In this document: positions 43,628-55,476 of the stretch, piece by piece
Numbering within the stretch: the stretch's first letter is position 1
How the letters are laid out: each line of letters opens with the position of its first letter
Assembly (NCBI RefSeq): GCF_036057275.1
Contig: NZ_CP107945.1
Span: 1,984,001-2,048,000 of the forward strand
DNA: 64,000 bases
Origin: Streptomyces sp. NBC_00390
GTDB lineage: Bacteria > Actinomycetota > Actinomycetes > Streptomycetales > Streptomycetaceae
Reading direction: 5' to 3'
Notes under the pieces: model-generated
The model's database searches: none
What the model was told of the DNA's origin: nothing
What the model saw: the letters and a program-made list of their open reading frames with translations, nothing else
Translations under genes and position numbers: made by a program

Positions 43628-45280
43628 TCAGTCCGCGGTCAGCGGCCGTGTCGCCTCGGAGAACCAGCCGGCGCACACCGCCTTCCAGATGACCCGGCGC
43701 CTGGGCTTTCCGCTCGAGGTCACCGCGATGCCGCCCCTGGGCACCTCGACGGCCAGCAGTTCGGCGTCGCCCAGCCACTCGGACAGCACCTCGTGGGCGA
43801 TCTCCCGCCAGCCGGGCTGGACTCCCGCGAAGACGGCCACCCCCGTCGGCACGCCGTCGCGGACCCCGAGGAGCACCGCGACGCGGCGTTCGGGAACCCC
43901 CCGTTGGTGCATCAGGGTCTCCAGGCTCTCGGCGAACACCATCTTCCCGCTCACCTTGAGTCCGTCACCGAGCCGGCCGATCACGAACAGCTGTCCGTCG
44001 CACCGGAACCCCGCGTCACCGGTCCGCAGCCCCTGACCGCCGAGGCTGGTCCCGGAGGCGGAGCCGGTGTCGCCGACGTATCCGCTCGCTATCGACACCC
44101 CGCTGACGACGATCTCGCCGACCTGACCGTCCGGCAGCACCTCGCCGTCCTCGGACACGATCGTCACCGTCCTGCCCTCCAGCGGACGGCCGCAGCCGAC
44201 CACCGCCGTTCCCGCGAGGGACGCGGCGTCGCCGTCGTCCGGCTCCCGCGTCGCCCAGCCTTCGCCGGGCGGCAGCCCGGTCACCGCGAGGGTCGCCTCC
44301 GCACTGCCGTACGCGGGGAGCAGGGCACCACGGTCGAGGCCGTGCGGTCCGAGCAGCGCGTGGAAGTCACGCAGCACCTGCGGGTCGACCCGCTCGGCGC
44401 CGATGATCACGCACCGGACCGAGTCGAAGCGCAGGCCCTCCAGGTCGGCGGGCCTGACCCGGCGCAGGATGTACGACAGGCCGAAGTTGGGCATGGCCGT
44501 CATGGCGACGCCCTGGTCGTTGATGCAGCGCAGATACCTCAGCGGCGAGCGGATGAAGTCGTCCGGCTGCATCATCCATCCGTCGAAGCCGGTGACGACG
44601 ACGTTCAGGAGGAAGCCGACCAGACCCATGTCGTGGTGGACCGGCAGCCAGCTGATGGCGGGCAGCTCGGGTTTGCAGCCCAGCCAGCGGCGCATCCCGG
44701 TGAGGTTGGTCCGCAGAGCGTCGGCCGATATCTCCACCCCGCGCGAGAAGCCGCTCGATCCCGAGGTGAACTGCAGCAGCGCGGTCTCGGGCAGCGGCAT
44801 CGGCCGCTCCAACGGCCGGGCACCTGCGATGAGTTCGTCGAAGGTCACCGGCTCGTCGAGCCCGGCCTCGGCGGCGATCTTGCGGATCCGTTCCAGGGAC
44901 TCGTCGTCGCAGACGACGGCCCGGGGGCGGACGGTCCCGAGCAGATGGCCGGCGTGCTTCCCGTACTCGTCGGCCCGCTGGAAGGCGAACGGCGGGGCGA
45001 TGGAGCACGGTGTCGCGCCGGCGGCCAGCGCGCCGAAGAACCCCGCGGCGAAGCCCGGGCTCGAGCGCTGCACCAGCGCCACCACATCGCCCTGCCCGAC
45101 ACCGCCCGTCCGCAGCGCTGCGGCCGTCCTCAGCACCAGGTCGGCCAGGTCACGATAGGACCAGAAGTCCCAGCCGTCGTCGCGGTTCGCGTAGTACAGG
45201 CCACGCTCGGCGGACGCCTCGTCCAGCCAGTCGAGCAGGCCCCGGTCCGGGATTGCCAACGTCCTCGTCCTCTCCGGCAT
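43628..45280 (-). CDS. Fatty acyl-AMP ligase (FAAL)
   Basis: This 550-residue adenylate-forming enzyme is of the FAAL type: P-loop LQFTSGSSGFSRGVEIS, FAAL signature SWLPVHHDMGLVGFLL, MPNFGLSYILRRV and YGSAEATLA, with a C-terminal subdomain carrying TSSGKPRRR. It activates a free fatty acid and passes it to a carrier protein, most likely the discrete ACP at 59699. ATG 45280 was chosen because the family N-terminus begins soon after. It is divergent from NRPS-2, sharing a 235-base promoter gap. It implies an N-acylated (lipo) peptide product. Confidence 0.9.
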   Translation of the reverse strand: MPERTRTLAIPDRGLLDWLDEASAERGLYYANRDDGWDFWSYRDLADLVLRTAAALRTGGVGQGDVVALVQRSSPGFAAGFFGALAAGATPCSIAPPFAFQRADEYGKHAGHLLGTVRPRAVVCDDESLERIRKIAAEAGLDEPVTFDELIAGARPLERPMPLPETALLQFTSGSSGFSRGVEISADALRTNLTGMRRWLGCKPELPAISWLPVHHDMGLVGFLLNVVVTGFDGWMMQPDDFIRSPLRYLRCINDQGVAMTAMPNFGLSYILRRVRPADLEGLRFDSVRCVIIGAERVDPQVLRDFHALLGPHGLDRGALLPAYGSAEATLAVTGLPPGEGWATREPDDGDAASLAGTAVVGCGRPLEGRTVTIVSEDGEVLPDGQVGEIVVSGVSIASGYVGDTGSASGTSLGGQGLRTGDAGFRCDGQLFVIGRLGDGLKVSGKMVFAESLETLMHQRGVPERRVAVLLGVRDGVPTGVAVFAGVQPGWREIAHEVLSEWLGDAELLAVEVPRGGIAVTSSGKPRRRVIWKAVCAGWFSEATRPLTAD

Positions 45281-45515
45281 GTCACGGCACGGCCGGTGCG
45301 CGCACGGGCGGCCGGAGTGCCCGGCCCGGTGCCAGCCTCTGGGCGGCATGTGCCCGGCGCCAGGCAGCTCGCCGGTAACTCGGGCCTGTCAGGCGGCATT
45401 TCGACCAGCAACACCGATTGCCGGTCGGTTGCCTGGTCACCTGTCGCGCGGGCGTTGCAGCATCGACCGGGTTCCAGCTCCCGATCCGTCGTAGTGCACG
45501 AGAGCGGTTACGAAC

Positions 45516-48500
45516 TTGACGACATCACGCTACGCCGAGAACGGCCTGCTTCCGCTGACGGCCGCACAGCGGGGGGTCTTCCACGCCCAGCGGCTCGCTC
45601 CCGACAACCCGGCCTACAACACCGTGGCCGTCATGGAGATCCGGGGTCCGGTGGACGGGGAGCTGTTGCAGCGCGCGATCCGCCGGGCCGAGGGGGAGAG
45701 CGGAAGCTTCGACGTCGAGCTGGTGGAGCTGCCGGACGGCGTCTTCCAGCGCCCGGTCGCCCCGGGCTGCTCGACCTGGCGGGAGATCGACCTCAGCGGC
45801 GAGCCGGATCCCTTCGCCGCGGCCTGGGCGCTCGTGGACCAGGACCGCGCCACCCCGCTCGACCTGCTGAAGGACGAACTGTCCGCGCATGTGCTGATGC
45901 GCGTGGGTGCCGGCCACTGGCTCTGGTACCAGCGCAGCCACCACATCCTCTCCGACGGCTTCGGCTCGGTGCTGCACTCCCGCAGGATCGCCACGGTCTA
46001 CGAGGCCCTGGCCGCGGGGACGGAGCCGGGGGGCGAGCCGCTGGGCCCCCTCCAGGGTCTCCAGGCGGACGAGGCGGACTACCGCGCGTCGCAGGACTAC
46101 ACCGCGGACCAGGCGTACTGGACCCGGACCTTCGCGGACCGGCCCGACGCCGCCAGCCTGGCTCCGGGGGTGCCGACGAGCTCCACGGGCCCGGCGCTCC
46201 GCGCCACAACGACGCTGTCACGGAGCGAACTTCAGGCACTGCACACCGCGGGACGGGACGCCCGCGTCCCGTGGACGGTGGCGATGCTGGCGGCGGTCGC
46301 CGCATATCTGCACGGGATGACCGGGGCCGAGGACCTGACCATCGGCGTCCCGGTCACCGCACGCCTCGGCGCACGGTCCCGGAACGTGCCCGGCATGCTG
46401 TCCAACACGCTCCCGCTACGGCTGACCGTCACCGCGGCGGCGGGCCGCACGGAGCTGGTCCGGCAGGTGGCGCGCCGGCTCGGCGAACTCCTCACGCACC
46501 AGCGCTACCCGTACGACGAGCTCCGGCGGGACCTGCGGCTCCTCGGTACGGACGAGCAGATGTTCGGCGTGCTCGTGAACATCATGCCGACGGGCTCCGA
46601 GACCGCGTTCACCGGACGCCAGGCGGTGCTGACCACCCTGTCCGGCGGACCGGTGACCGATCTCAACATCACCTGCCACCCCGGCCCGGACGGCCGGGAC
46701 GCGCGCGTCGACTTCGAAGCCAATCCCGACCGCTACAGCGCCGAGGAACTGGCCACGCACCAGCGCAGGTTCACCGACTTCCTCACCCGCTTCCTCGCCG
46801 CCCCGCCGGAGCTCCCGCTCGCCCGCGTGGATGTGGTGACGCAGGCCGAACGTGCGCAGGTGCTCGCCGCCGGCCGGATGCCGGAGCCGGGGCAGCCTCT
46901 TGCCGCGCGGACCTTCCCCGACCTGTTCGAGGAGCAGGTCCGGCGGACGCCGCACGCCTGCGCGGTGCTCTCCCCCGCCGGGCGCCTCGACTACGCCGAG
47001 CTCAACGCCCGGGCCAACCGCCTGGCCAGGGTGCTGGTCGAACGGGGCGCAGCGCCCGAACGGCTGGTGGCCGTCGCCCTGCCCCGAGGCATCGCCGCGC
47101 TGACGGCCGTGATCGCGGTGATGAAGTCGGGCGCGGCCTACCTGCCGGTCGATCTCGACTACCCACGGGCCCGGGTCACCGGCATGCTCGACGACACCCG
47201 CCCCCTGCTCCTGCTCACGACCCGCGGGGCCGACGACCCGGCGTCCGCACCGGACGTCCCGCGGCTGTACCTGGACGACGCGGACAGCCACACCGCCTCT
47301 CCCCTGCCGGGGCTGCCCGGCACCGACCTCGACGACAGCGATCGCCTCGCCCCACTGCGGCACGGACATCCGGCGTACGTCATCTACACCTCCGGTTCGA
47401 CCGGCCGCCCCAAGGGGGTCGTCGTCACGCACACCGGCCTTGCCGCGCTGCTGCGGCATCAGACGGACCTGCTCCGCCTGACGCCGGACACCCGCGTGCT
47501 GCAGTTCGCGTCACCGAGCTTCGACGCATCGGTGTGGGAGCTGTGCACGGCGCTGCTCACCGGCGCCGCCGCGGTCGTCGCCCCGGCCGAACGGCTCATG
47601 CCCGGACCGCCGCTCGCGGAGTTGGTGTCCGAACTCGGCGTCAGCTGCCTGCTGCTGGCGCCCTCGGCGCTGGCGGCCATGCCGCCGGACGGCCTGCCGG
47701 AGGGCATCAATCTGGTCGTCGGTGCCGAGGCCTGCTCGCCGGAGCTGGTCGCGCGCTGGTCCCCGGGGCGGCACATGGTCAACGCCTACGGTCCCACCGA
47801 GGCGACGGTCGTCGCCACGCAGACCGGACCGCTGTCCGGCCGGACCGTACCGCCCATGGGGTACGCGGTCCCCGGCAGCCGGCTCCGGCTGCTCGACACG
47901 GCACTGCGGCCCGTGGCGCCCGGGGTGGCGGGCGAGGTGTACCTGAGCGGCGACGGGCTCGCCCGCGGCTACCTCGGCCGCCCCGGGGTCACCGCCGAGC
48001 GGTTCGTCGCCGACCCCTTCGGCGCGCCCGGTGCGCGGATGTACCGGACGGGTGACGTGGCCCGGTGGACGGCGGGCGGTGAGCTGGTCTACCTGGGGCG
48101 TGCCGACGGCCAGGTCAAGGTGCGGGGCTTCCGGATCGAGCTGGGCGAGGTCGAGGACGTCCTCGCGCAGGCTCCCGGCGTCGGCGCGGGCGTCGTGACG
48201 GTCCGTGAGGACCGGCCGGGGAACAGGCAGTTGGCCGGGTACGTCGTCCCCGTCCCTGCGCACACCGGCGAGGCACCGGCCCACCGGCCCGACGCGGCCG
48301 CGCTGCGCGAGTTCGTGGCACGGCGTCTGCCCGCGTACATGGTCCCTGCCGTCGTCACCGTGATCGACGCCTTCCCCCTCACCCCCAACGGCAAGATCGA
48401 CCGACGCGCCCTGCCCGCCCCCCAGTTCCACACCACCACCCGGTACCGCGCCCCCGCAACCGAACGCGAACGAACCCTGCACGAGGTGTTCACCGACGTA

Positions 48501-48767
48501 CTCGGCCACCCACGCATCGGCACCGACGACAGCTTCTTCGACCTCGGCGGCGACTCCATCATCGCCATGCAACTCGCAGCCCGCGCCCACCGCGCCGGAC
48601 TCGCCATCACCGCCAAAGACATCTTCGTCCACAAGACCATCGCCGAACTCGCCCCCGTCGCCGAAGACATCGACCCGGAAGCCGGAACGCCCCGCGCTGA
48701 GGACCTGGTGCGGATCGACGCCGACGAACTCGACGAGCTGGAAGCCCAGTGGGAGACATCACTGTGA
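45516..48767 (+). CDS. NRPS-2: C-A-T, probable acyl-accepting first module
   Basis: This 1083-residue module has C (45550-46800, SHHILSDGF; the N-terminal [14 protein letters not shown] is EntF-like, a type that takes an acyl group from a discrete carrier), A (46910-48410, [11 protein letters not shown]) and T (48440-48660, [11 protein letters not shown]). The specificity pocket reads roughly D-A-W-L-V-G-A-V-V-K, suggesting a hydrophobic residue such as a branched aliphatic; this is tentative. TTG 45516 is the only start in frame, as a stop lies 22 bases upstream. The C-terminal tail [20 protein letters not shown] looks like a docking donor. It is coupled to NRPS-3 by GTGA. Confidence 0.92.
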   Translation: MTTSRYAENGLLPLTAAQRGVFHAQRLAPDNPAYNTVAVMEIRGPVDGELLQRAIRRAEGESGSFDVELVELPDGVFQRPVAPGCSTWREIDLSGEPDPFAAAWALVDQDRATPLDLLKDELSAHVLMRVGAGHWLWYQRSHHILSDGFGSVLHSRRIATVYEALAAGTEPGGEPLGPLQGLQADEADYRASQDYTADQAYWTRTFADRPDAASLAPGVPTSSTGPALRATTTLSRSELQALHTAGRDARVPWTVAMLAAVAAYLHGMTGAEDLTIGVPVTARLGARSRNVPGMLSNTLPLRLTVTAAAGRTELVRQVARRLGELLTHQRYPYDELRRDLRLLGTDEQMFGVLVNIMPTGSETAFTGRQAVLTTLSGGPVTDLNITCHPGPDGRDARVDFEANPDRYSAEELATHQRRFTDFLTRFLAAPPELPLARVDVVTQAERAQVLAAGRMPEPGQPLAARTFPDLFEEQVRRTPHACAVLSPAGRLDYAELNARANRLARVLVERGAAPERLVAVALPRGIAALTAVIAVMKSGAAYLPVDLDYPRARVTGMLDDTRPLLLLTTRGADDPASAPDVPRLYLDDADSHTASPLPGLPGTDLDDSDRLAPLRHGHPAYVIYTSGSTGRPKGVVVTHTGLAALLRHQTDLLRLTPDTRVLQFASPSFDASVWELCTALLTGAAAVVAPAERLMPGPPLAELVSELGVSCLLLAPSALAAMPPDGLPEGINLVVGAEACSPELVARWSPGRHMVNAYGPTEATVVATQTGPLSGRTVPPMGYAVPGSRLRLLDTALRPVAPGVAGEVYLSGDGLARGYLGRPGVTAERFVADPFGAPGARMYRTGDVARWTAGGELVYLGRADGQVKVRGFRIELGEVEDVLAQAPGVGAGVVTVREDRPGNRQLAGYVVPVPAHTGEAPAHRPDAAALREFVARRLPAYMVPAVVTVIDAFPLTPNGKIDRRALPAPQFHTTTRYRAPATERERTLHEVFTDVLGHPRIGTDDSFFDLGGDSIIAMQLAARAHRAGLAITAKDIFVHKTIAELAPVAEDIDPEAGTPRAEDLVRIDADELDELEAQWETSL
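48299..48662. repeat. 364-bp segment identical to 51571-51934 (copy in NRPS-2)
   Basis: It covers the end of the A domain (from [15 protein letters not shown] through [10 protein letters not shown]) and nearly all of the T domain. I found no difference from the NRPS-3 copy over 364 bp, whereas flanking sequence diverges at once. This indicates gene conversion or duplication. Codons here favour C-ending triplets in runs, unlike the flanks. Confidence 0.93.
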
Positions 48768-51700
48768 GACAGACATCCCTGGAAGCGGTTCTGCCGCTCT
48801 CGCCGTTGCAGCAGGGCATCCTCTTCCACGCCCTCTTCGACGAGGGAGATGTCGATGGCGAGCATGTCGACTTCTACACCGTGCAGACGCCCCTGGAGCT
48901 TGTGGGGGCGCTCGACACCGATCTGCTGCGCCGCTCGTGCGTCGCGCTGCCCGCCCGGCATGCGAGCCTGCGAGCCGGGTTCCTGCGGCGCCGTTCCGGT
49001 GAGGCCGTCCAGGCCGTCGCCCGGGCGGTCGAGCCGCGGTGGGAGGAGATCGACCTCTCCGGCTTCGGCGCCGACGAACGCCGGGTGCGACTCGCCCGGC
49101 TGCTGGCCGAGGACCGCTCCCGGCGCTTCGACATGGCCAGGCCGCCGCTGCTGAGGTTCATGCTGGTGCGGCTCGCACCCGACCGGCACGTGCTCGTGCT
49201 CACCAACCACCACATCCTCCTGGACGGCTGGTCGCTGCCCCTGGTCCTCGCCGACCTGTTCCGTATCTACCGGGACGGCGGCACGGCGGATCAGCTGGAA
49301 CCGGCCGCGTCGTTCCAGGAATACCTCGGCTGGCTCTCGGCCCAGGACCGCGGCGAGGCCGAGCGGGCCTGGCGGGCCGCACTGTCCGGTGTCGACGGCG
49401 CGACACTGGTGGCGGACGCGGCGGGCACCGGCTCGTCCGACCGCGGCCAGCAGCGGGTCGTCGCGGAACTGTCCGAGACCGACACGGCACAGCTGACCGC
49501 CGCGGCCCGCTCACGCGAACTCACCACCAACACCATGGTCCAGGGCGCGTGGGCGCTGCTGCTGACGGTGCTGACCGGACGGCAGGACGTCGTCTACGGC
49601 AACACCGTCGCGGGACGCCCGCCGGAGCTCCCTGAGAGCGACCGCATGGTGGGCCTGATGATGAACACGGTGCCCGCCCGGGTCCGGGTCGACCCTGCCG
49701 AGCCGGTGGCCGAGCTGCTGGCACGCATCCAGCACGAGCAGTCGGCTCTGACCCGGCACGACTATCTCGGTCTCGCCGACATCCATCGCGCCGTCGGTGT
49801 CAGCGAACTCTTCGACACCACCGTCGCCTTCGAGAACGTCCCCGTCGAGCAGGCCGTCCGGGGCTCGGCGGTCCCCGGCCTCACCGTCGGCATCCTGCGG
49901 GACGCCGTCGAGGAGGCGTTCGAAGGCACCCACTATCCGCTGAGCCTGGCCGTCCACCCCGGCGACCGGCTCCGCTTCGAACTCAACTACCGCGAGGACG
50001 TCTGCACCGCCGAGGCGGCGGCCGACGTGCTGGACCACCTGTGCGGCCTGCTCCGGGACATCGCCGGCCGGCCCGAACTGCCTGCGGGGCAGCTGCCGCT
50101 GTGCTCACAGGAGGAACGCGTGGAGATCCTGCGGGCGTCGAGCGGCAAGGCGGTGCGGCACACCGCCCAGGCCCTGCCCAAGGTGTTCGAGGCGCAGGTC
50201 CGCGCGACACCCGACGCGATCGCCGTCACCGACGGCACGACCCGTCTGACCTTCGAGCAGCTGAACGCCCGCGCCAACCGGCTCGCCCGGCTGCTCGTCG
50301 CCGACGGGGCGGGCCCGGGCCGTCTCGTCGGCGTCGCCCTGCCCCGTACCACCGACGCCGTGGTGGCGATCCTGGCGGTCCTCAAGTCGGGTGCCGGGTA
50401 CCTTCCGATCGACACCGACCACCCTGTGGAGCGGATCGCGGCGGTCTGCGCGGAGGCTCGGCCGGCCGTCGTCCTGACCGCCGGCGCGACCGCGCACGCC
50501 GTACCCGGGTCCGTGCGGACGCTGCTGGTCGACGACGCCGCAGAGCCCGGGACCTCACTTCCCAAGGACATGACGGACCTCGACGACGACGACCGCACCG
50601 GCCCGCTGCTCCCCTCCCATCTGGCCTATGTGATCTACACCTCCGGCTCCACCGGCCGCCCCAAGGGGGTCGCCGTCGAGCACCGGAACCTGGTCAACAT
50701 GTTCCACAGCCACCGGGCGAACTTCTTCGAACCGGAGCGGGCGAGGGCGGGCGGCCGGCCGCTGCGTGCGGCGCTGACCAACTCGCTCGGCTTCGACGCC
50801 TCCTGGAGCCAGCTGCTGTGGATGGTGGCAGGGCACGAACTGCACATCGTCGACGACACCGTCCGCAAGGACTCCCTGGCACTCGTCGAGCACGCGGTGG
50901 GCGCGGCGATCGACGTCATCGACACCACGCCGTCCGTCGCACGCCAGATGCTGCTGGCAGGCATGTTCGAGGCGTCGGGGCAGCGGCACCGGGTGACGGT
51001 TCTCGCACTCGGCGGCGAGGAGGTCGCAGAGGACCTGTGGAGCGAACTGCACGCCGTGCCGGGCCTGTCGGTGTACAACCTGTACGGCCCGGCCGAGTGC
51101 ACGGTGGACGCGATGCTCTGGCACGGCGACGGCTCCACCCGGCCCGCCATCGGCGTCCCCGCCGACAACTCCCGGGTGTATGTGCTCGACGGGTTCCTGC
51201 GGCCCGTGCCGGCCGGGACGGTCGGCGAGCTGTACATCGCCGGTGACGGCGTCGCCCGCGGCTATCTGGATCGCCCTGGCCTGACGGCGGAGCGGTTCGT
51301 GGCCGACGTGTTCGGCCCCGCGGGCGCCCGCATGTACCGCACGGGCGACCTGGGGCGCCGCCGGCCGGACGGTGTCGTGGAGTACTGCGGACGATCGGAC
51401 TTCCAGGTCAAGATACGGGGCCACCGCATCGAACTCGGCGAGATCGAAGCGGCCCTTGCGGCGGATCCCTCGGTGGGCCAGGCGGTGGCGGCGGTGTCCG
51501 CCGACAGCGCGGGTGTGCAGCGGATCGCCGGATACGTCCTTCCCGCACCCGGCGCCCAGGTGCAGCCCGGCGCGCTGCGCGAGTTCGTGGCACGGCGTCT
51601 GCCCGCGTACATGGTCCCTGCCGTCGTCACCGTGATCGACGCCTTCCCCCTCACCCCCAACGGCAAGATCGACCGACGCGCCCTGCCCGCCCCCCAGTTC

Positions 51701-54700
51701 CACACCACCACCCGGTACCGCGCCCCCGCAACCGAACGCGAACGAACCCTGCACGAGGTGTTCACCGACGTACTCGGCCACCCACGCATCGGCACCGACG
51801 ACAGCTTCTTCGACCTCGGCGGCGACTCCATCATCGCCATGCAACTCGCAGCCCGCGCCCACCGCGCCGGACTCGCCATCACCGCCAAAGACATCTTCGT
51901 CCACAAGACCATCGCCGAACTCGCCCCCGTCGCCAAGGACAGGACAGCGCAGGGCGACACGCAGGGTCCGGACGGTACGGCCGTGATCGCGGGGCCGCTG
52001 ATCACCCTCAGCGACGCCGAGCAGGCGGAACTCGCCGCGCTCGGGCACCGGATCGCCGATGTGCTGCCACTGACGCCACTGCAGCAGGGCATGCACTTCC
52101 ACGCGATGCTGGCCGCCGACGGCGTCGACGTCTACACGGCCCAGGCGCCGCTGCGGCTCGAGGGCGCGCTCTCACCTGCCGTGCTGCGCAAGGCCGTCGA
52201 CGGTGCCGTGGCCCGTCATGCCGCGCTGCGTGTCTCCTTCACGCTCCTGGGCTCGGGCCGTCCGATCCAGGTGGTGCACGAGGAAGTGAGGGTGCCGTGG
52301 CGGGAGGTCGACCTCTCGGAACTGGGCGATGAGGACCGCCGGCTGCGGCTCGCGGAACTGACGGGCGACGAGCGCCTGCGGCGCTTCGACCTCGAGAAGC
52401 CGCCGCTGCTGCGGGTCACTCTGGTCCGGCTCGCGGACGACGACCACCTGCTGCTCGTGTCGCACCATCATGGGCTGCTGGACGGCTGGTCGCTGCCGCT
52501 GTTCTTCCGTGACGTGTTCGCCCTCTACGCCCGCGGCGGCAGCGACGGGGGCCCTGAACCGGCGCAGTTCGCCGACTTCCTGCGCTGGCTCGGCAGCCAG
52601 GACGACGAGCGCGCGGCGCAGGTCTGGCGCGAGGCGCTGGCCGGATTCGACGAGCCGACCCTCGTCGCTCCGGATGCCGAGGCCGCCACGGCGACCGTGC
52701 CCCATCTGGTGACCGCGGTCCTCGGCGCCGAGGAGACCACCGCGCTGACCGCCGCGGCACGCCGCGCGGGCCTGACGCTCAACACCCTGCTGCAGGGTGC
52801 CTGGGCGGTGGCGCTGGGCCAGTTGCTGGGCCGCGACGACATCGTGTTCGGCGCGACCACCGCCGGGCGTCCGCCGGAGCTGGCGGGCTCCGAGGAGATC
52901 GTCGGCCTGCTCATGAACACCGTGCCGGTGCGGGTGCGGCTCGACCCGGCGCGGCCGCTGGACCGTGTTCTGGCCGGCCTCCAGGTCCAGCAGGCCGAGC
53001 TGGTCCCGTCCCAGCATCTGGGTCTCACCGAGGTGCAGCGGGTCCTGGGACTGGGCGAACTGTTCGACACCGTCATCGGGTTCGAGAACACGCCGGTCGA
53101 CGGGGAGGCGATTCAGGAGCAGGTCCCGGGCCTGCGGATCTCCGTCGACGACGAGCCCGTGCCCGGTGCCTCCCACTATCCGCTCAGCCTGGTCGTGGCG
53201 CCGGGCGAGCGGCTGAGTCTGGAACTCAGCTACCGCGGCGACCTCTTCACCGCCGAGGCCTGTGCGGCCCTGCTCACCCGGGTGCGCAAGGTGCTCGACG
53301 GCTTCGTGGCGGACCCGGCCGTGCCGCTGGGCCGGATCGACCTGCTGACGGCCGAGGAGCGCGGGCAGCTGCTCGACGCCGCCGGCGGCCTGTCGCCCGC
53401 CGTTGCACCCACCACCTTCCCCGCGCTCTTCGAGGAGCAGGTACGGGCTCGGCCCGATGCCGTCGCGGTGTACGACGGCACGCTGGCCCTGACCTACGGC
53501 GACCTCAACACCCAGGCCAACAAGCTGGCCCGGGCATTGGCGGCGCAAGGCGTCGGCGCCGAGGACATCGTCGCGGTCGCGCTCCCCAGGTCGGCCCGGT
53601 CCGTCCTCGCGGTCCTGGCCGTCCTCAAGTCCGGTGCCGCCTATCTGCCGCTGGACCTCGGGTATCCGCCGGAACGGCTCCGTCATGTCATGGACGATGC
53701 GAAGCCCGCCCTCGTCCTCACGACCCGCGAGGCGGCGAAGCCGATGGCCGAGGCAGGCGCCGGGCGGACCCTGTGCCTGGACGGCCCCGGCCCGGCCGGC
53801 GCCGGTCCATCACATCTGCTGCGCGAGGCAGCCGAGTTGACCGCCTCCCTGTCCGGCGAGGATCTGACCGACGCCGACCGGGTGGCGCCGCTCAGGCCCG
53901 GGAACACCGCGTACGTGATCTACACGTCCGGATCGACCGGCCGTCCCAAGGGCGTACTGGTGCCGCACCTCGGCATCGCGGCCCTGATCGCCCAGCAGCG
54001 GGCCGGGCTCGCCCTGCGCACGGACGAGCGGGTGCTGCTGTTCGCCTCGCCGAGCTTCGACGCCTCGGTGTGGGAGCTGGCGACCGCTCTGCTGACCGGG
54101 GCGAGCGCGGTCACCGCTGCCGCCGACCAGCTGCTGCCGGGGCCGGCCCTGGCAGCCACTGTGGCACGGCACGGCGTGACCACCCTGTTGCTCCCGCCGT
54201 CCTCGCTCGCCGTGATGCCCGAGGACGGACTGCCCGCCGGCGTCACCCTCGTCGTGGGCGGCGAGGCCTGCCCGCCCGACCTGGTCGAACGCTGGTCGGC
54301 GGGACGCCGCATGGTCAACGCCTACGGTCCGACCGAGGCGACCGTCATGGCGACGATGAGCCGCCCGCTGTCGGGCCGGACCGTGCCTGAGCTCGGTGAC
54401 CCGGTCGTGGGGGCCCGTGTGTACCTGCTGGACGGCGCCCTGCAGCCGGTACCGGCAGGAGCGTCCGGCGAGCTGTACCTGGCGGGGGACGGCCTCGCGC
54501 GCGGCTATCTGCACCGGGCGGGACTCACCGCGGAGCGCTTCGTGGCGGACCCGTTCGGTCCGGCCGGAGCGCGCATGTACCGCACCGGCGACGTCGCGCG
54601 GCGCACACCGCAGGGCACCCTGGAGTACCTGGGCCGCGCGGACGAGCAGGTCAAGGTGCGCGGCTTCCGGATCGAGCCGGGCGAGATCGAGGCGGTGCTG

Positions 54701-55291
54701 GCCGACGACCCCTCGGTCGCCCAGGCGGTCGTGGTCGTCCGCGAGGGCCGGCCGGGCGTGCGGCAGCTGGTGGCGTACGCAGCGGTGGCCGCCGGCCCCC
54801 GGCCCGAGCCGGAGATCCTGCGCCGGCGGGTCGCCGACGCCCTGCCGGAGTACATGGTGCCCGCGGCCGTGGTCGTCCTCGACCGGCTGCCGGTCACGCC
54901 GAGCGGCAAGCTCGACCGAGGTGCCCTGCCCGCACCGGACTTCTCCGGCACCCACGACAGCCGGGCACCGCGCACCCCGCGCGAGGAGCGGCTGTGCGCG
55001 CTGTTCGCGAAGGCCCTCGGCGCGGAGCGGGTCGGTATCGACGACAGCTTCTTCGACCTCGGCGGCGACTCGATCGGCTCGATCAAGCTCGTCACGCTCG
55101 CCCATGCGGAGGGCCTGGACATGGCCCCGCGTGACGTGTTCACCCACAAGACCGTCGCGGCGCTCGCCGCCGCGGTGAAGGACCTTGCCCCGGGGCCGGA
55201 CGCCGATGCGGCCGGACCGGAGGAGCCGCTGATCACCCTGTCTCAGCACGAACTCGACGAGTTCGCCGAGGACTGGCAGGAGCGGGACTGA
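48764..55291 (+). CDS. NRPS-3: C-A-T-C-A-T
   Basis: This synthetase has about 2175 residues in two modules: C (48780-50090, HHILLDGW), A (50190-51670), T (51730-51935), C (52040-53380, HHHGLLDGW), A (53420-54910) and T (54960-55170). Pocket readings are D-A-S-D-A-G-L-V-D-K for module 1, where two acidic residues suggest a cationic side chain such as arginine or hydroxyarginine, and D-A-W-L-V-G-A-V-M-K for module 2, close to NRPS-2. Both are tentative. GTG 48764 overlaps the NRPS-2 stop with GGGAG 8 bases upstream, so it is preferred to GTG 48749. There is no E or TE. The end ([17 protein letters not shown]) resembles a COM donor for NRPS-1. Confidence 0.93.
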   Translation: MRQTSLEAVLPLSPLQQGILFHALFDEGDVDGEHVDFYTVQTPLELVGALDTDLLRRSCVALPARHASLRAGFLRRRSGEAVQAVARAVEPRWEEIDLSGFGADERRVRLARLLAEDRSRRFDMARPPLLRFMLVRLAPDRHVLVLTNHHILLDGWSLPLVLADLFRIYRDGGTADQLEPAASFQEYLGWLSAQDRGEAERAWRAALSGVDGATLVADAAGTGSSDRGQQRVVAELSETDTAQLTAAARSRELTTNTMVQGAWALLLTVLTGRQDVVYGNTVAGRPPELPESDRMVGLMMNTVPARVRVDPAEPVAELLARIQHEQSALTRHDYLGLADIHRAVGVSELFDTTVAFENVPVEQAVRGSAVPGLTVGILRDAVEEAFEGTHYPLSLAVHPGDRLRFELNYREDVCTAEAAADVLDHLCGLLRDIAGRPELPAGQLPLCSQEERVEILRASSGKAVRHTAQALPKVFEAQVRATPDAIAVTDGTTRLTFEQLNARANRLARLLVADGAGPGRLVGVALPRTTDAVVAILAVLKSGAGYLPIDTDHPVERIAAVCAEARPAVVLTAGATAHAVPGSVRTLLVDDAAEPGTSLPKDMTDLDDDDRTGPLLPSHLAYVIYTSGSTGRPKGVAVEHRNLVNMFHSHRANFFEPERARAGGRPLRAALTNSLGFDASWSQLLWMVAGHELHIVDDTVRKDSLALVEHAVGAAIDVIDTTPSVARQMLLAGMFEASGQRHRVTVLALGGEEVAEDLWSELHAVPGLSVYNLYGPAECTVDAMLWHGDGSTRPAIGVPADNSRVYVLDGFLRPVPAGTVGELYIAGDGVARGYLDRPGLTAERFVADVFGPAGARMYRTGDLGRRRPDGVVEYCGRSDFQVKIRGHRIELGEIEAALAADPSVGQAVAAVSADSAGVQRIAGYVLPAPGAQVQPGALREFVARRLPAYMVPAVVTVIDAFPLTPNGKIDRRALPAPQFHTTTRYRAPATERERTLHEVFTDVLGHPRIGTDDSFFDLGGDSIIAMQLAARAHRAGLAITAKDIFVHKTIAELAPVAKDRTAQGDTQGPDGTAVIAGPLITLSDAEQAELAALGHRIADVLPLTPLQQGMHFHAMLAADGVDVYTAQAPLRLEGALSPAVLRKAVDGAVARHAALRVSFTLLGSGRPIQVVHEEVRVPWREVDLSELGDEDRRLRLAELTGDERLRRFDLEKPPLLRVTLVRLADDDHLLLVSHHHGLLDGWSLPLFFRDVFALYARGGSDGGPEPAQFADFLRWLGSQDDERAAQVWREALAGFDEPTLVAPDAEAATATVPHLVTAVLGAEETTALTAAARRAGLTLNTLLQGAWAVALGQLLGRDDIVFGATTAGRPPELAGSEEIVGLLMNTVPVRVRLDPARPLDRVLAGLQVQQAELVPSQHLGLTEVQRVLGLGELFDTVIGFENTPVDGEAIQEQVPGLRISVDDEPVPGASHYPLSLVVAPGERLSLELSYRGDLFTAEACAALLTRVRKVLDGFVADPAVPLGRIDLLTAEERGQLLDAAGGLSPAVAPTTFPALFEEQVRARPDAVAVYDGTLALTYGDLNTQANKLARALAAQGVGAEDIVAVALPRSARSVLAVLAVLKSGAAYLPLDLGYPPERLRHVMDDAKPALVLTTREAAKPMAEAGAGRTLCLDGPGPAGAGPSHLLREAAELTASLSGEDLTDADRVAPLRPGNTAYVIYTSGSTGRPKGVLVPHLGIAALIAQQRAGLALRTDERVLLFASPSFDASVWELATALLTGASAVTAAADQLLPGPALAATVARHGVTTLLLPPSSLAVMPEDGLPAGVTLVVGGEACPPDLVERWSAGRRMVNAYGPTEATVMATMSRPLSGRTVPELGDPVVGARVYLLDGALQPVPAGASGELYLAGDGLARGYLHRAGLTAERFVADPFGPAGARMYRTGDVARRTPQGTLEYLGRADEQVKVRGFRIEPGEIEAVLADDPSVAQAVVVVREGRPGVRQLVAYAAVAAGPRPEPEILRRRVADALPEYMVPAAVVVLDRLPVTPSGKLDRGALPAPDFSGTHDSRAPRTPREERLCALFAKALGAERVGIDDSFFDLGGDSIGSIKLVTLAHAEGLDMAPRDVFTHKTVAALAAAVKDLAPGPDADAAGPEEPLITLSQHELDEFAEDWQERD
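51571..51934. repeat. 364-bp segment identical to 48299-48662 (copy in NRPS-3 module 1)
   Basis: This is the same A-terminal/T-domain segment, offset 3272 bp from the NRPS-2 copy and in the same frame. The swap joins a different A-domain pocket (module 1) to an NRPS-2-type carrier domain. Confidence 0.93.
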
Positions 55292-55476
55292 GCGCCCGGC
55301 TTCCGCCGGCAGGTGCCCCCTGGCACCGAACGCACGACCGCTGGACCAGTACGGCCGGGACCCTGCTCGGCCGGTCCGGTGAGGCACCGCCACGCGGCCC
55401 GGCAGCAGTGCGCGGGCCGCACAGGACCGAACGACGGACGACCCGAGCGGTCACGACCTGGTGAGGACGACCCGAC

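Noticed and set aside
43793..48055. A 1420-codon open frame on the + strand
   Set aside because: It crosses the reverse-strand FAAL and an alternate frame of NRPS-2. No recognisable domain; typical high-GC open-frame artefact.
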